The position numbers and the translations under genes were made by a program. From assembly GCA_037178855.1 (NCBI GenBank), contig JASJZC010000005.1:1488001-1552000 (forward strand): a DNA stretch of 64,000 bases, read 5' to 3'. Each line of letters starts with the position of its first letter. Within the stretch, counting starts at the first letter, position 1. The notes beneath the pieces are model-generated. The model was not told the origin of the DNA. It saw only the letters and a program-made list of their open reading frames with translations, and ran no database searches. The DNA is from Oscheius sp. JU75. Taxonomy: Eukaryota; Nematoda; Chromadorea; Rhabditida; Rhabditidae. This document shows, piece by piece, positions 34,401 to 44,182 of this stretch.

Positions 34401-36214
34401 CTGCTCTTGCTGAGACATTTATCCATTCGGCAGCCGAACTATCAGTGGGAGTACATGCTCAAGTACGAGAGGGATGTCGTGGCTCAGATTCAGGTACTTT
34501 TTTCGGTTAGGATGGCCCCGCAGGTAGACAGCTGCTAGATCATGCCGCCTGTGGCTTTGGCTGTGGCCACAGCCACAAATGTCAGATCATTACAAAACTT
34601 ACTCATTTTCTAGGCCCTGGAACGCCTACAATTGGCCCCAAGTGCCCAGAGTCGGATTGTTCTCAAAGAATCCATCCGCTGTGAGCAGTTTTTCTACCGT
34701 GTTCGCTGTCGTGCTGCCTTCTGTCTCTCCACCATTCTCAGCAAGCTACCGGACTCTTGGAGTGGACTTCCCGATCTGATCGAAATCTTCAGGTAGGGTA
34801 TCTTTCCGATTTTTTTTTATTTACAAGCCACTTACAGAGAAATGTTCGGCTCGAAGTCAGCCGCTCACATACCCAAGCCGAACAACTTTGTCGCCACCTC
34901 GCAGTACCTTCAGCAATACTTTTTGATGCAGGCTCTGCCACAGGCCGTGGCCCGAATGCGCCAATCAAATCAGTCGATGCGCGAAGTACAGTTCTTCATT
35001 CTGGAGCTCATAAGGTTCAACGATAATTCGATCAATCGGTGCATTTTCCCCCACGTCTCATTACAAAAAACAAGCTGCAGGTACTCTGACGACCATTACC
35101 GAGCAGCGCTGCTGAATGCTCTCACGGCCACCGTTTCCAACGCGAATACACTTGGTCAGATGCAGACTCCCGAGGTCCTGGTGCCCGAAATCCGGCAGAT
35201 TCTCAAGGAACTGACGCTGAGTCTCAACATGGACACGATGAAGCCGAGTTTCGGGCGTGTGGTCGGAATTGCAGCCTTGACGGGGATCTATCATCTTCAG
35301 AGAATGGGCTTTCTCCCTCACGACTCGAAGATTTTCTGGAATTTCACAGGGTCACGGATTTGTATGCAGGTAGGCCACAGTTCTGACAGCTTTTGGGCTG
35401 CTTGTGGCCACAACTGTTAGGTCACGTCGTTGTGGTCACATTTAGACAAAAAGCTAGACCTGTGGACATAAGTGTTAGGTAGTAAATAGCCTGCATCTGT
35501 CTATTTTCTTCTACCTAGCCACACTCCTTTTTGCAGATGAGAAAAGCCGCTCTGAGCATTATCGTAGACCGAATTGCCTCCGTACGTGACAGGAAATGTC
35601 TCGATGATTTGAAACGACTTCTCATGGTGGCCGAAACCGACTCTGACCCAAGCATCCGGATTTTCATTCCCCAACAGCTGGCCATAACCCCGCCCTTTTC
35701 CACCCAAAATAAGTCAGTTACTATCCAGTTTTCGTATTCACATCACCGAATTTCAGTACGGATTACTCCTCAAACAATCCCTGCAACAGTGGCGAGGTAG
35801 CCAGCGAAATTTGGCGTCTAATACAGTGCCCCATTGATATCAGGGCCAGAATGCTTTTCCACGATCTCTATTTTTCGCTATTCGGACTCGGTAAGGATGT
35901 TTTTTTGTTGCACAGCTGCTAGTTGTGGCCACAGCTAGACAGCTTATAGGTAATCTTGTCTAAGGCTTCAGGCGGTCGAGCCGTTGTGGCTGGATTAAAA
36001 ATCTTCTTCAATCCTTCCAAAACGCATATTTTCAGGCACCCCCCCGTCCCGCGGCGGTCCTGAAGTGGCTCCCGGCCATCACCGCCTCTACCATCCTTCC
36101 TCCGGCGGCCCGAGTCTCGTCAACAGCACTCTCGATGACGATCGGCCGCCCGACTCACCACAAAACCGACGTCGGAACGACAGCTTCGGCGACGAAATGA
36201 TGGTTTTACAGTAA
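31445..36214 (+). CDS. TAF2: Transcription initiation factor TFIID subunit 2
   Basis: M1-aminopeptidase-like TFIID subunit contacting Initiator DNA. Nineteen exons join in phase (about 1100 residues): 31445-31522, 31722-31998, 32042-32130, 32166-32250, 32288-32388, 32514-32840, 32877-33017, 33059-33249, 33288-33396, 33545-33784, 33827-34017, 34140-34266, 34305-34493, 34614-34792, 34838-35038, 35081-35369, 35537-35712, 35757-35890, 36036-36214. Landmarks: GSMEKGAHVFTYRS, RTWLPCLDAPDQLC, SCRYPFTSYKQVF, the peptidase-like core EQFLGCFIA without the HExxH zinc motif (TAF2 is inactive), FNRKRNIVELEVKQD, YVGPLTIVIQELDGSF, LRHLSIRQPNYQWEYMLKYE and RDVVAQ. The start is the first Met after a candidate trans-splice acceptor at 31377; it gives a Pro/Ala-rich N-terminal extension. 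Donor of exon 3 is uncertain by one codon. It lacks the long His/Lys-rich tail of vertebrate TAF2. Nine introns of 120-199 bp hold the GGCCACAAC repeat or related pieces; the others are 35-45 bp. Confidence 0.95.
31566..31674 (-). repeat. Intronic GGCCACAAC repeat (TAF2 intron 1)
   Basis: Degenerate units: ACAGCTGCTAAGTCATGTTG, CTTTTAGATAACGTCG, TTGTGGCCACAGCTAGACAG. Confidence 0.7.
33417..33498 (-). repeat. Intronic GGCCACAAC repeat (TAF2 intron 9)
   Basis: GCTACAACTGTTAGGTCG, then TGTTAGGTCGCGTCGTTG and TGGTCACAGTTGGACAGC, in a 148-bp intron. Confidence 0.72.
35395..35492 (-). repeat. Intronic GGCCACAAC repeat (TAF2 intron 16), near-consensus copy
   Basis: TTGTGGCCACAACTGTTAGG immediately followed by TCACGTCGTTGTGGTCACA and TTTAGACAA. 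The inverted arms GGCCACAAC and GTTGTGG(T/C)C bracket a TGTTAGGTCACGTC loop. Confidence 0.8.
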
Positions 36215-36413
36215 TCCCTTTTTCTTCTGTCTCTCTGTGTTTGTAAGATATCGATATTTGATCAGTTACGGGCTCCCCTAAACAGTTATATCCAATGTTC
36301 TGTTGTTGTTTTCCCAATGTGATTGAGTGATTTTGCCCTTACCTCATAAATTTTTTTTGACTATATTTTGTTGACGAAATATAGGTCATTTATCCTTACT
36401 CTATCGCTTAAAA

Positions 36414-36425
36414 TATCCTCTTCAG
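36414..36425 (+). promoter_or_regulatory. Candidate trans-splice acceptor before BORCS6
   Basis: TATCCTCTTCAG ends 20 bases before the BORCS6 start codon and about 210 bp after the TAF2 stop. The first ATG after it (36429) is out of frame. Confidence 0.45.
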
Positions 36426-36445
36426 CAAATGTCGCATCTTTTGAA

Positions 36446-37211
36446 ATGGACAACGAGAGCGGCTCCAGTTCCAGAGTTTCTAGCCAGCAGGCAACTCCGA
36501 AACGGGAGCAGGCCACTTTTGTAGCTGATGATTTGGAGGTATTTTTTTCATTCTCCTCTTTTTTTTTTTTTAACCAACTAGGCCCGGATACGAGCCAGCT
36601 ACAAAAACCACAAGCCTGGAGCACCGCCTCTGCCCGACCCGAAAGTTGTCGCAGACCTAGAGGTTCAAGCCAGGGATATTGCTGCCAGTTTCGACGTTGT
36701 TGTACGCAATTTGCGGTACTTCTTTATATCAAATGCAAAGAACAAAATTTTAGAGGATCGCTTCACGGCAAATGCGACCTGACGCTGGAGTCAATTCAGT
36801 GCTACGGGGCTGCTATTGGAGAAGCCTGTGAGGCGGCTGATGCCAATGTAAAGCAGACTTACGCTGTAAGATCAATTTTTTCTCAAAACAAGTAAGAAAA
36901 ACTGTTTTTCAGATGTTGGCCAAGGTAGAGGAAGTCAACAACGCGATGGGTGGTCTCTCCAATCTCTCCGGACAAATGTAGTTCTTTTTTTTTGTTGTCT
37001 GGCCATAGGTAGTTGTGGCTGCAGCTAGACAAAAATTAAGCCGTTATAGCCACAACTGTTAGATCACGTTGTTGTGGCCACAGTTAGACATTTGTTAGGC
37101 CGTTGTGATTAGATCACCCATGTCTTTCTTCCTTACAAGTAAACTTCCAGATCCGAGATGCGACGGCTCGTCGAGCTCTTCGAGACGCTCTTCCAAGGAT
37201 CTCTGAAATGA
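36446..37211 (+). CDS. BORCS6: BLOC-1-related complex subunit 6
   Basis: Subunit of BORC, which recruits Arl8 to lysosomes and sets their kinesin-driven positioning. Exons 36446-36538, 36582-36715, 36754-36865, 36913-36977 and 37151-37211 join in phase to about 154 residues. The N-terminus is Ser/Gln-rich and low complexity. The conserved C-terminal helical region reads [16 protein letters not shown], then [32 protein letters not shown] and [15 protein letters not shown], matching the human domain order. The upstream ATG at 36429 opens a 31-codon out-of-frame reading frame overlapping the true start. The last intron (173 bp) carries GGCCACAAC units; the others are 38-47 bp. It is last in the RPP21-DUS3L-TAF2-BORCS6 row. 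Confidence 0.85.
37003..37125 (-). repeat. Intronic GGCCACAAC repeat (BORCS6 intron 4), near-consensus copy
   Basis: AGCCACAACTGTTAGATC directly followed by ACGTTGTTGTGGCCACAG and TTAGACATTTG, preceded by a degenerate half unit TTGTGGCTGCAGCTAGACA. Confidence 0.8.
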
Positions 37212-37247
37212 TCTCATTTTTCTACGGTTATCTCCTATAAAGTGTTT

Positions 37248-37882
37248 TTATTTGCCCTCATCCACAGTATAATCTAATACTTCGGGCTCGACACCCAGAA
37301 TATCAGCATTTTCATGTGTTTTTCGCATATGACGACGGCATGAAGCCCGAGAAATGTAGTTTTTGCCGCATTTTGAGCAGGAATACGGTCGAATCTAAAG
37401 TTTTTTGTTTGAAAAATGTATGGGAAGCTCACATTTGCATGTTTTCTCAAATGAATTTTATACTGCTCGCTGAGTAGAAACGTTTCAGAGCATTCTTGGC
37501 AGGAAAATCTGGAAAGTTGAGTGAAATCTTCCCATCTTCTTACCGATAATCATCGCTGTGACTTTTTTGATGTGCAATGAGAGCACTTTTTGAACTGTAG
37601 TTCTTCCCACAGGTCTCACAGCTGAATCTAAAACATTCTTCTCTGCATTCAGTGTTGAAAACATACTTGATGGCACTATGAGCTGTTTTTAAATGTCTTT
37701 TCATCGATTTCCCGTCAACAAACAGCTTCAGACAGTTCTCTTCCCAACATTTCACCTCTCTGAAACGATTTTGCTTTAAAAGTAGTCTAGTTTTACCTCT
37801 TTCTGTGTACCTTTCTGTGCCCCAACAGACTGCCAACTGTTCTGAACTGCATTCCACATTTTTTACATTGGGTTTTGTCCAT
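37248..37882 (-). CDS. Five-finger C2H2 zinc-finger protein
   Basis: Probably a small nucleic-acid-binding nuclear protein of 161 residues; no orthologue recognised. Exons 37882-37797, 37759-37667, 37627-37544, 37508-37433 and 37394-37248 join in phase with introns of 34-42 bp. Roughly one finger per exon: CKKCGMQF...H...H, CWEENCLK...H....H, CETCGKNY...H...H, CQECSETF...H...H and CSKCGKNY...H....H. All five keep the Cys and His ligands. The tail is acidic (EPEVLDYTVDEG). The start is the Met ten bases after a TTTTTCTGCAG acceptor, which again suggests trans-splicing; a longer open frame upstream to 38112 is crossed by that acceptor and is not needed. It lies between two + strand gene rows and overlaps neither. 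Confidence 0.8.
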
Positions 37883-38369
37883 TCTCGTTCTCCTGCAGAA
37901 AAATTGCTAAGGAAGGGCCGAAGTGACGAAGAACAAAGCGTTAGAGTTGGCGCGCTGTTTAAGGTAACCCAGAAAATGCTTCCCGCCACGATTTGGCCGA
38001 AAATCATACGGTAGTTTTTACTTGGAGTTTCGAAATGCTTGGCCAACCTTTTCCAACTGGTTTTATTTCCTTTTCTCATTGAAAACGTCATATATTTTGC
38101 TTCTCTGAACACCCAGGAAGTGCCTTGGAATCACTTCAAAGGTAAAGAACTCGATTTTGGAAGCTGGAAACTGATTTTCGGCCCTGAAAATAATCGCTTA
38201 ACAAACGTAATTCTTTGAATTTCCTCGTTTATCACTTCCTGTAGCTGAAAACATGTAATTTGGAACGTCAAAATATGGGAAGATCGTCTGTAACACTGCT
38301 CCCCTATCACATTTTCGAATCAGTTCGAATTTTTCTCTTTTATACCCTTTTCTGACGCCAAGTTAGAAA

Positions 38370-38382
38370 ATTTCTCTTCCAG
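38370..38382 (+). promoter_or_regulatory. Candidate trans-splice acceptor before METAP1
   Basis: TTTCTCTTCCAG followed by three bases and the METAP1 ATG at 38386. A cis intron would need an upstream exon, and none is seen. Confidence 0.55.
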
Positions 38383-38385
38383 AAA

Positions 38386-40109
38386 ATGGAGGACATAGAG
38401 AACCGGACATGCGAGAGCAAGGGCTGCAGCAAGCCGGCCAAGCTGCGCTGTCCGACCTGCATCAAGATGGGTCTGAAAGATTCGTTCTTCTGTGATCAGG
38501 TTACTTGACTATTTTTATCTCGAAAAAGAAAGTTTTAGACCTGCTTCAAGGCTAGCTGGAGCGTGCACAAGGATCTCCATCAGGACCCGAAGGCTCCCTA
38601 TAATCCGTGGCCATTCTACTCGGTAAGATTTGGTTTTTTTTTATTGTATAGGTCACAGAAGCTTCAAAAGTTAATAAACTGCTTCCAGTTCACCGGCCAG
38701 CTCCGCCCAGCCCGTCTCACTCCGAGACGCGAGGTCCCCGAACGTATTCCCCGTCCGGACTATGCCGTCCATCCGGAGGGCGTAAGTTTCGAGGAGCGCC
38801 AGGCCAAAAGTAGCAAAATTGTCAAGGTAGGGGCTTTTTTCTGGCTTGAAACAAAACAGTATCAGGTTTTGGACGACGAAGAGATGGAAGGTCTCAAGGT
38901 GGCCTGCAAGCTGGGCAGAGAATGTCTCAATGAGGCCGCCAAGGCTTGCGCTCCGGGAGTGACGACAGACGAGATTGATCGAGTGGTTCACGAGGCAGCC
39001 ATCGAGCGGGAATGCTATCCGAGCCCTTTAGGGTAGGTTTTTTTTTTAGAGGCCACAACGACATGACCTAACAGTTATGGCCACAACGGGAGCCAGCTAT
39101 TCCACCTGAAACACACTTGCAACTCTAATGTGGCCTTGGAAAACTACCACAGCTAGACAGTCTTCAGTTGTGGCCAAGCAATTTGCTAAAAAAAATTTCC
39201 CACGCGAGTACAAAAAAAGTGCTTATAATTCCTTTTTTCAAGCTACTACAAGTTCCCCAAAAGCTGCTGCACATCGGTCAATGAGGTTATCTGTCACGGC
39301 ATTCCGGACCAGCGGCTGCTCGAGAACGGCGATCTCTGCAACGTCGACGTGACCGTCTATCATCGCGGCTTCCACGGCGATCTGAATGAGACCTTCTTTG
39401 TCGGCGACCAGGTCGATCCCGAGTCGAGGAAGCTCGTCCAGACGACCTACGAGTGTCTGGCTCAGGCTATTGCCATCGGTTTGTTTCTTTTTTTTCAATT
39501 CAGAATTCCAATATTTCTAGTGAAACCGGGAGTAAAATTCCGCGAAATCGGCAACGTGATCCAAAAACACGCCAACGCGAATGGCTACAGCGTCGTCAAG
39601 GCCTACTGCGGCCACGGAATTCATCGTCTCTTCCACACAGCGCCCTCGATTCCACATTATGCGAGTAAGTCCTCTTTTTTTCGAAAAGTTTTTGGTAAAT
39701 AGTGCCCTTCTACGAGTTCGGCTTGTTGGCTGCCTTTGACTGGATGGGAATAACCCGTACGAACATTTTAACTCAAAAATAAACACTACTTATAGAGAGC
39801 ACCGTGACCGGGGTGATGAAGGCCGGCAACGCGTTCACAATCGAGCCCATGATCAATGCTGGAAGCTTCCACGACGACCGCTGGCCGGATGATTGGACTG
39901 CAGTTACGGTTGGTTTCATTTTTGAACTTGCTTTCTGCCCAACATCTGCTGTGGCCAGAACGACTCTTACTTTTTAGAAAGACGGCAAGCGCTCTGCCCA
40001 ATTTGAGCAGACTCTTCTTGTCACCGAGACTGGTTGTGAAATCCTTACGCGGAGAGAGACCGGTCGTCCCTGGTTCGAGGATCAGCTCGAGCAGTACTAC
40101 AGCAAATAA
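38386..40109 (+). CDS. METAP1: Methionine aminopeptidase 1
   Basis: Removes initiator methionine from nascent proteins at the ribosome. Eight exons join in phase: 38386-38499, 38539-38622, 38689-38826, 38866-39032, 39243-39478, 39521-39664, 39796-39908, 39978-40109, giving 375 residues (human 386). The N-terminal zinc-finger region has CESKGC, CPTC, CDQTCF and HKDLH. The pita-bread catalytic domain has [13 protein letters not shown] (His), [17 protein letters not shown] (first Asp ligand, second Asp ligand), [17 protein letters not shown] (His), FTIEPMI (Glu) and [10 protein letters not shown] (Glu), so all five metal ligands are visible. Intron 4 (210 bp) holds the GGCCACAAC repeat. ICE2-like follows 196 bp downstream. 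Confidence 0.97.
39049..39105 (+). repeat. Intronic GGCCACAAC repeat (METAP1 intron 4)
   Basis: AGGCCACAACGACATGACC followed by TAACAGTTATGGCCACAACG: the two arms face each other in the opposite orientation to the copies in TAF2. Confidence 0.8.
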
Positions 40110-40305
40110 TCTCAATTTTCTTCGACCTATGTTCCTATTTCGAGTTATATGGCTGTATAATAGGTCCCTCTATTATCTGTTTGTTCCTATAAAGTGCATA
40201 TATATTCGTCGTATATTGGCTCCTTTATTGACCGTTTCCAAGCGGTATACCTCTTTTTACATTGTTTTTTTTATTGTTTAAAAAACACTTGAGGAAAGGC
40301 CCAAA

Positions 40306-43300
40306 ATGTTTATGGAGCCGCCCGAGGGCTCTACGGAGCAGTTCTGCGACGAGTACATCGCGGCCATGACGAATTTCGACTTTAGCTGTATGTTTGTATC
40401 CTTTTGGCTCCACTGAAAGTTCAAAAGACCTAGTTTTGGAATCGAAAATAGTACATGAGAAAAATATACGGTAGTTCCATTATTTTCCAGGTCCAAAATT
40501 AACCGAAAACTTGCAGCCTTGACAGCTCACGTTGTCGGAAACTGTGCCAAATGCGCCGAGCTGCAGCTGAAGTGCATGGCCAAGGAATATGAGGGACAGG
40601 AGATGCTCTTCACGGATGGTCACGTCCCACCCTGGATCCAGAGAGAAGAAGAGGAGCGAAAGGCCAGGATGCCTGCTGAAGAAAAACAGCCCCCGACGGC
40701 TGCTCCATTCGCAAACAAGAAGGAACCCCGAAACAAGATTCTCGGACCTGAAGAGATTGACGTGAAGATCTGGGAGATGAATTTGCAGAATGGAATTTCT
40801 GACGCGTCGCTGGCCTACCACTTGAGGAAGTACAAAAAGATGTCAGAGTAAGTATTTTGATTTTTTTCCTAGATATTTCGATGCATCGGTTGTGTTGGTC
40901 AAAATTAGTTCGTTGTGACCACAGTTAGACAAATGGCCACAACTGTTAGGTCACGTCGTACATGCCACGGTTAGACAAATGGGGGTAAGTCCTAGATCCG
41001 TTGTTTGTTCTTTTTTTGTTTTAAAGACATTTCTAAAAGCTAAAGAAACATTTCAGTTGAAAAAAAAAGAAAAATTTTTGACATTTTCTTTGCCATTTTC
41101 TTCCCAATTTCTTTGCTTAGGCTTAGTGCCACTACGAATGAGGAACTAATGCCTAAAGTTACGATTTGGGTATGAATTTAGCGTCGCTATCGTGAATGAT
41201 GGGAAAATAAAGAAGTTGGTGGCTTATATGGGATAAGTGGGGGGCATAAATAGAATGGGTGGAGGGCTTGCCTGGGATGGGGGCATAACTGGGATTTCTC
41301 CAAATGTTAGACTGTGACCACACCTGTTAGGCCACGTCGTTGTCGCCACAACGAGTCAAAAAACGTTAATTTTTGGTTTTCGCTTAGACTATTTTGTTAC
41401 CGACCCGTGCAATTTCAGGGAAGAAGCTCGCAAAGAAGTCATTGCGCTGCGCAGAAGGAAGCTGGAGCATGTCAAGGAACGGCCCGAAAAGGAGGGCGAA
41501 TTCACAAAGCTGGCTGCCAAGGAAAAGAGAAAAGAACCACAGGTGCCGAGAGCCGAGCGATGTGAGCAAAAGAAACACTTGCCCTGGGCTCCGAAGCTGA
41601 CAGAATACTTTCCTCAGGATGAGAGATCTGTTAGTCTTTTCCCATTTTACCCAGCAAAAGTACACATGTTTTAGGCGTTAACAGACGAAGAACATAAGCG
41701 TATAGTCTCCATTCTATCCGCGTACTGGAATGAGTCCAGGTTCCGCTTCACAGAAAACAAGGAAGATGTCAAGGTTTTGATCTACTTTCCCAAAAGAAGG
41801 CAAAAATTTAGAGTGCCGACAAGAGACTGGAGGAGGAACGTGCCAAGCTGAATCAGAGCATCTGCCAGGAGCTGAATCCCTTCCAGTTGGCCGGCAGTTT
41901 CCCCACGGGACCTTTGATCAACGGCTACGTCTCGAACCGATGCTCGAAGCGCTGGGAAGCTGCCGTCGGCATGAGCTTCCACAAGCAGCCCATCGAGGTA
42001 GTCGAATGGCCGAACGAGATTCCGGAAACCGGATCCACTTCGAAAACTTCGCTCTTGATCGATACGATCCAGCTCGGCCATTCTGTTAAAATTCGACTAC
42101 CCTCCCTGGAAGACCGTCTCCAGATCCAGCCGCGGGACGTCCAGAAGAACAGACCCGTCATCCTGGCCAATAGAGGCCGAATTGAGGAGGATTCGGTTCG
42201 TTTTTTGCTCTAATTTTGGTTGGAATTGCAATAACTTAGACAGCCTTCACAATGTGTCTTGAGAGAGGAATCGCAGTCGCGATGGACGCCACTACGGCCT
42301 GCTACCTCATGACAGAAGCCTTCATGGCCAGGAGAGAACTGCCGAAATACATCGTGTCTGTGAGGACTGAAATTTATGAAGGTGCCTGTTTTTTCAGAGT
42401 TTAGCTCGTAATACTTAAATTGTGCAAAAAAAAAAAAAATGGGCGGTTGTGGCCACAAATGTTAGGTAGAATAGGCTGTGGCTTTCACCGATTGTCAGAA
42501 AAACAATAAAAAGCCAATTGAATACAGAGCCCTCTATTTTGTGCCTGTTCAGGAGCCATGAAAAAGGTCATCTTTATCAGCAAGCCGCTCCACACCGGCA
42601 GCCAGACAAGCCCCTCCTACCTGAAGACGTTCACCAAACATGGATTCCTCGGCCAGTATCTGGAAAAACCTGCCAGACAAGAAATCTGTAAGTTTATTAT
42701 TCTTTTCGCAATACAATGGTTTTTAGACGAAGAAGAGCCGACAAAATCTCTTCATGACATCGTCCTGGGAGTCGAGACGACTTTTCCGACACCAGAGGAG
42801 CCAAAGTCCCAGAAAGCTCTTTCCATCTCGGGCGCTGACGATCCTCTTGGACAGATCATGACGGAAATGGGCGATCTGGAGAGTCAGGAGAGGAGAAAGA
42901 CTTCAAAGACGGGTATTTTGTCTTTTTATGGCGTACATATTGACAAAAATCAGGAAAACGCTACGCGATTTACAAGATCGGCAGTCAGAATGTCCTGATC
43001 AGAAGCACGGCTCCGATGCAGTGTCAGACCGATAAAATTGCCTGCCTGAAGGGAAAGGGCATCAGTCTTGGGACCGTTATCGAATGGCTGCCGAACGTTG
43101 GTGCAATGGTACGTGCTTTTTTTAGTTAGACCTAAGAATGCCGGATCCTACATTTCTCTCTATTCCTATTCTATAAGATCTTTTCCAGCGGCTCCAAGCC
43201 GAAGAACTCCTGTTCAATTATTGCAAGCACGTGTTCAAGGGTTCGCAAGCCCATTGTCTGGTCCGAGTCGGTGTTGCGTAAGTCCTCTCTCTCTCTCTCT

Positions 43301-44162
43301 CTCTAAAATCTTCTAAAAAATTTCTTTTTAGGCAAATGGGCCAAGGCAACTGGACAAACATAGATGTGCTCCAGATTCATACTCTCAGCGCCTTCACCGA
43401 CCCGCTTTCGGCTGAAATAGACCAAAATATGAAGAAAATGTATGAATTTTGTTACTATGTTCCCCTACAAAAAAGCAATTCCAGGCTCGCACATCGCCTG
43501 GACCGTCTGGACGAGCTGCTCGGCACTGTGAGCAGCCTGGAAGACGGCTTCTTCATGCTCCAGGAGGCTGCCGGGAAGATGCATATCTGCAAGGAACTGG
43601 ATCAGTTAGGACAGAGTCAACAGTGAGTCTTTCTCCTGTAATATCGAGGAACATACCCATTTTCGATTCATCACTATCAAGTCACCACTCTGGATTAAAT
43701 ATGGCCCACTGAATCCCGATGATTTCGTCGAGCAGTTTGAAGGAATCGATCACAGGGCCATGCTGCAGTGGCAGGTTAGTATTTTTTCTTTGGCTGTGGC
43801 CACAACGACGTGACCTAAAAACGAACGTTTGTGACTAGCTAGATTAACGCCCTTATCCTCTTTTTCAGTGAAATTTGCTAGAAAAAAATACTAACCTGCC
43901 TATATCCTCATTCCAGATCTACATAAACCGCATCCCAGGTGCCTTGATTGCTCCCGACAGCATGGTAGCCAAGACGATTGACGCGATCAAGGCGAAGCAG
44001 CCAAAGAAGGGCCCATGCTCCAAGAAGGCCAGAAAGCGTGCTCTGCGCAAAAAGTACAAGAAAAGTCAAACGAAGAGGAAGCCTGTGGATTTGGATGACC
44101 CGCAGAACGAGGAGATAGACGAGCACTCGGAGGACGGCGAGGAGGAGGAAGAATTTGGATGA
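40306..44162 (+). CDS. ICE2: Little elongation complex subunit 2-like (NARG2 domain)
   Basis: Probable subunit of the little elongation complex that drives snRNA transcription by RNA polymerase II. Exons: 40306-40387, 40517-40847, 41419-41629, 41675-41773, 41812-42195, 42240-42381, 42553-42687, 42727-42912, 42954-43108, 43189-43277, 43332-43439, 43485-43622, an exon ending 43773, and 43917-44162. The C-terminal region matches the human NARG2 domain in order: RYAIYKIGSQNVLIRS, then EELLFNYCKHVF, DVLQIHTLSAF, LDELLGTVSSLEDGFFML, and finally IYINRIPGALIAPDS. An upstream LPKYIVSVRTEIYEG / KKVIFISKPLH block also aligns. The N-terminal third is charged and unrecognised; the end is Lys-rich then acidic. 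The exon ending 43773 does not join exon 12 in frame at its best acceptor; only a later acceptor (leaving six codons) keeps phase. The identification rests on recalled similarity, so it is moderate. Confidence 0.65.
40903..41352 (-). repeat. Two intronic GGCCACAAC repeat copies (ICE2-like intron 2)
   Basis: First copy at about 40903-40982: TTGTGACCACAGTTAGACAA and GGCCACAACTGTTAGGTCAC. Second at about 41300-41352: CCACACCTGTTAGGCCACGT then CGTTGTCGCCACAACG. They lie in the longest intron (571 bp) of this gene. Confidence 0.75.
42442..42490 (-). repeat. Intronic GGCCACAAC repeat (ICE2-like intron 6)
   Basis: GGTTGTGGCCACAAATGTTA then GGTAGAATAGGCTGTGG, a partial unit in a 171-bp intron. Confidence 0.7.
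43770..43900. repeat. Inverted repeat spanning the 5' splice site of the last ICE2-like intron
   Basis: GGCAGGTTAGTATTTTTTCT at 43770-43789, which covers the exon end and donor, is repeated in reverse complement at 43880-43900 with one extra A. The arms would form a 20-bp stem enclosing a GGCCACAAC unit at 43793-43826, just upstream of the acceptor at 43916. Confidence 0.8.
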
Positions 44163-44176
44163 AGAGCACGTTTTTC

Positions 44177-44182
44177 AATAAA
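44177..44182 (+). terminator. Polyadenylation signal of the ICE2-like gene
   Basis: AATAAA 15 bases after the TGA stop, followed by AT/GT-rich sequence. Confidence 0.6.

Noticed and set aside
37883-38112. N-terminal extension of the C2H2 gene to 38112
   Set aside because: A strong TTTTTCTGCAG acceptor lies just before the Met at 37882, the finger begins immediately after, and the extension has no recognisable content.
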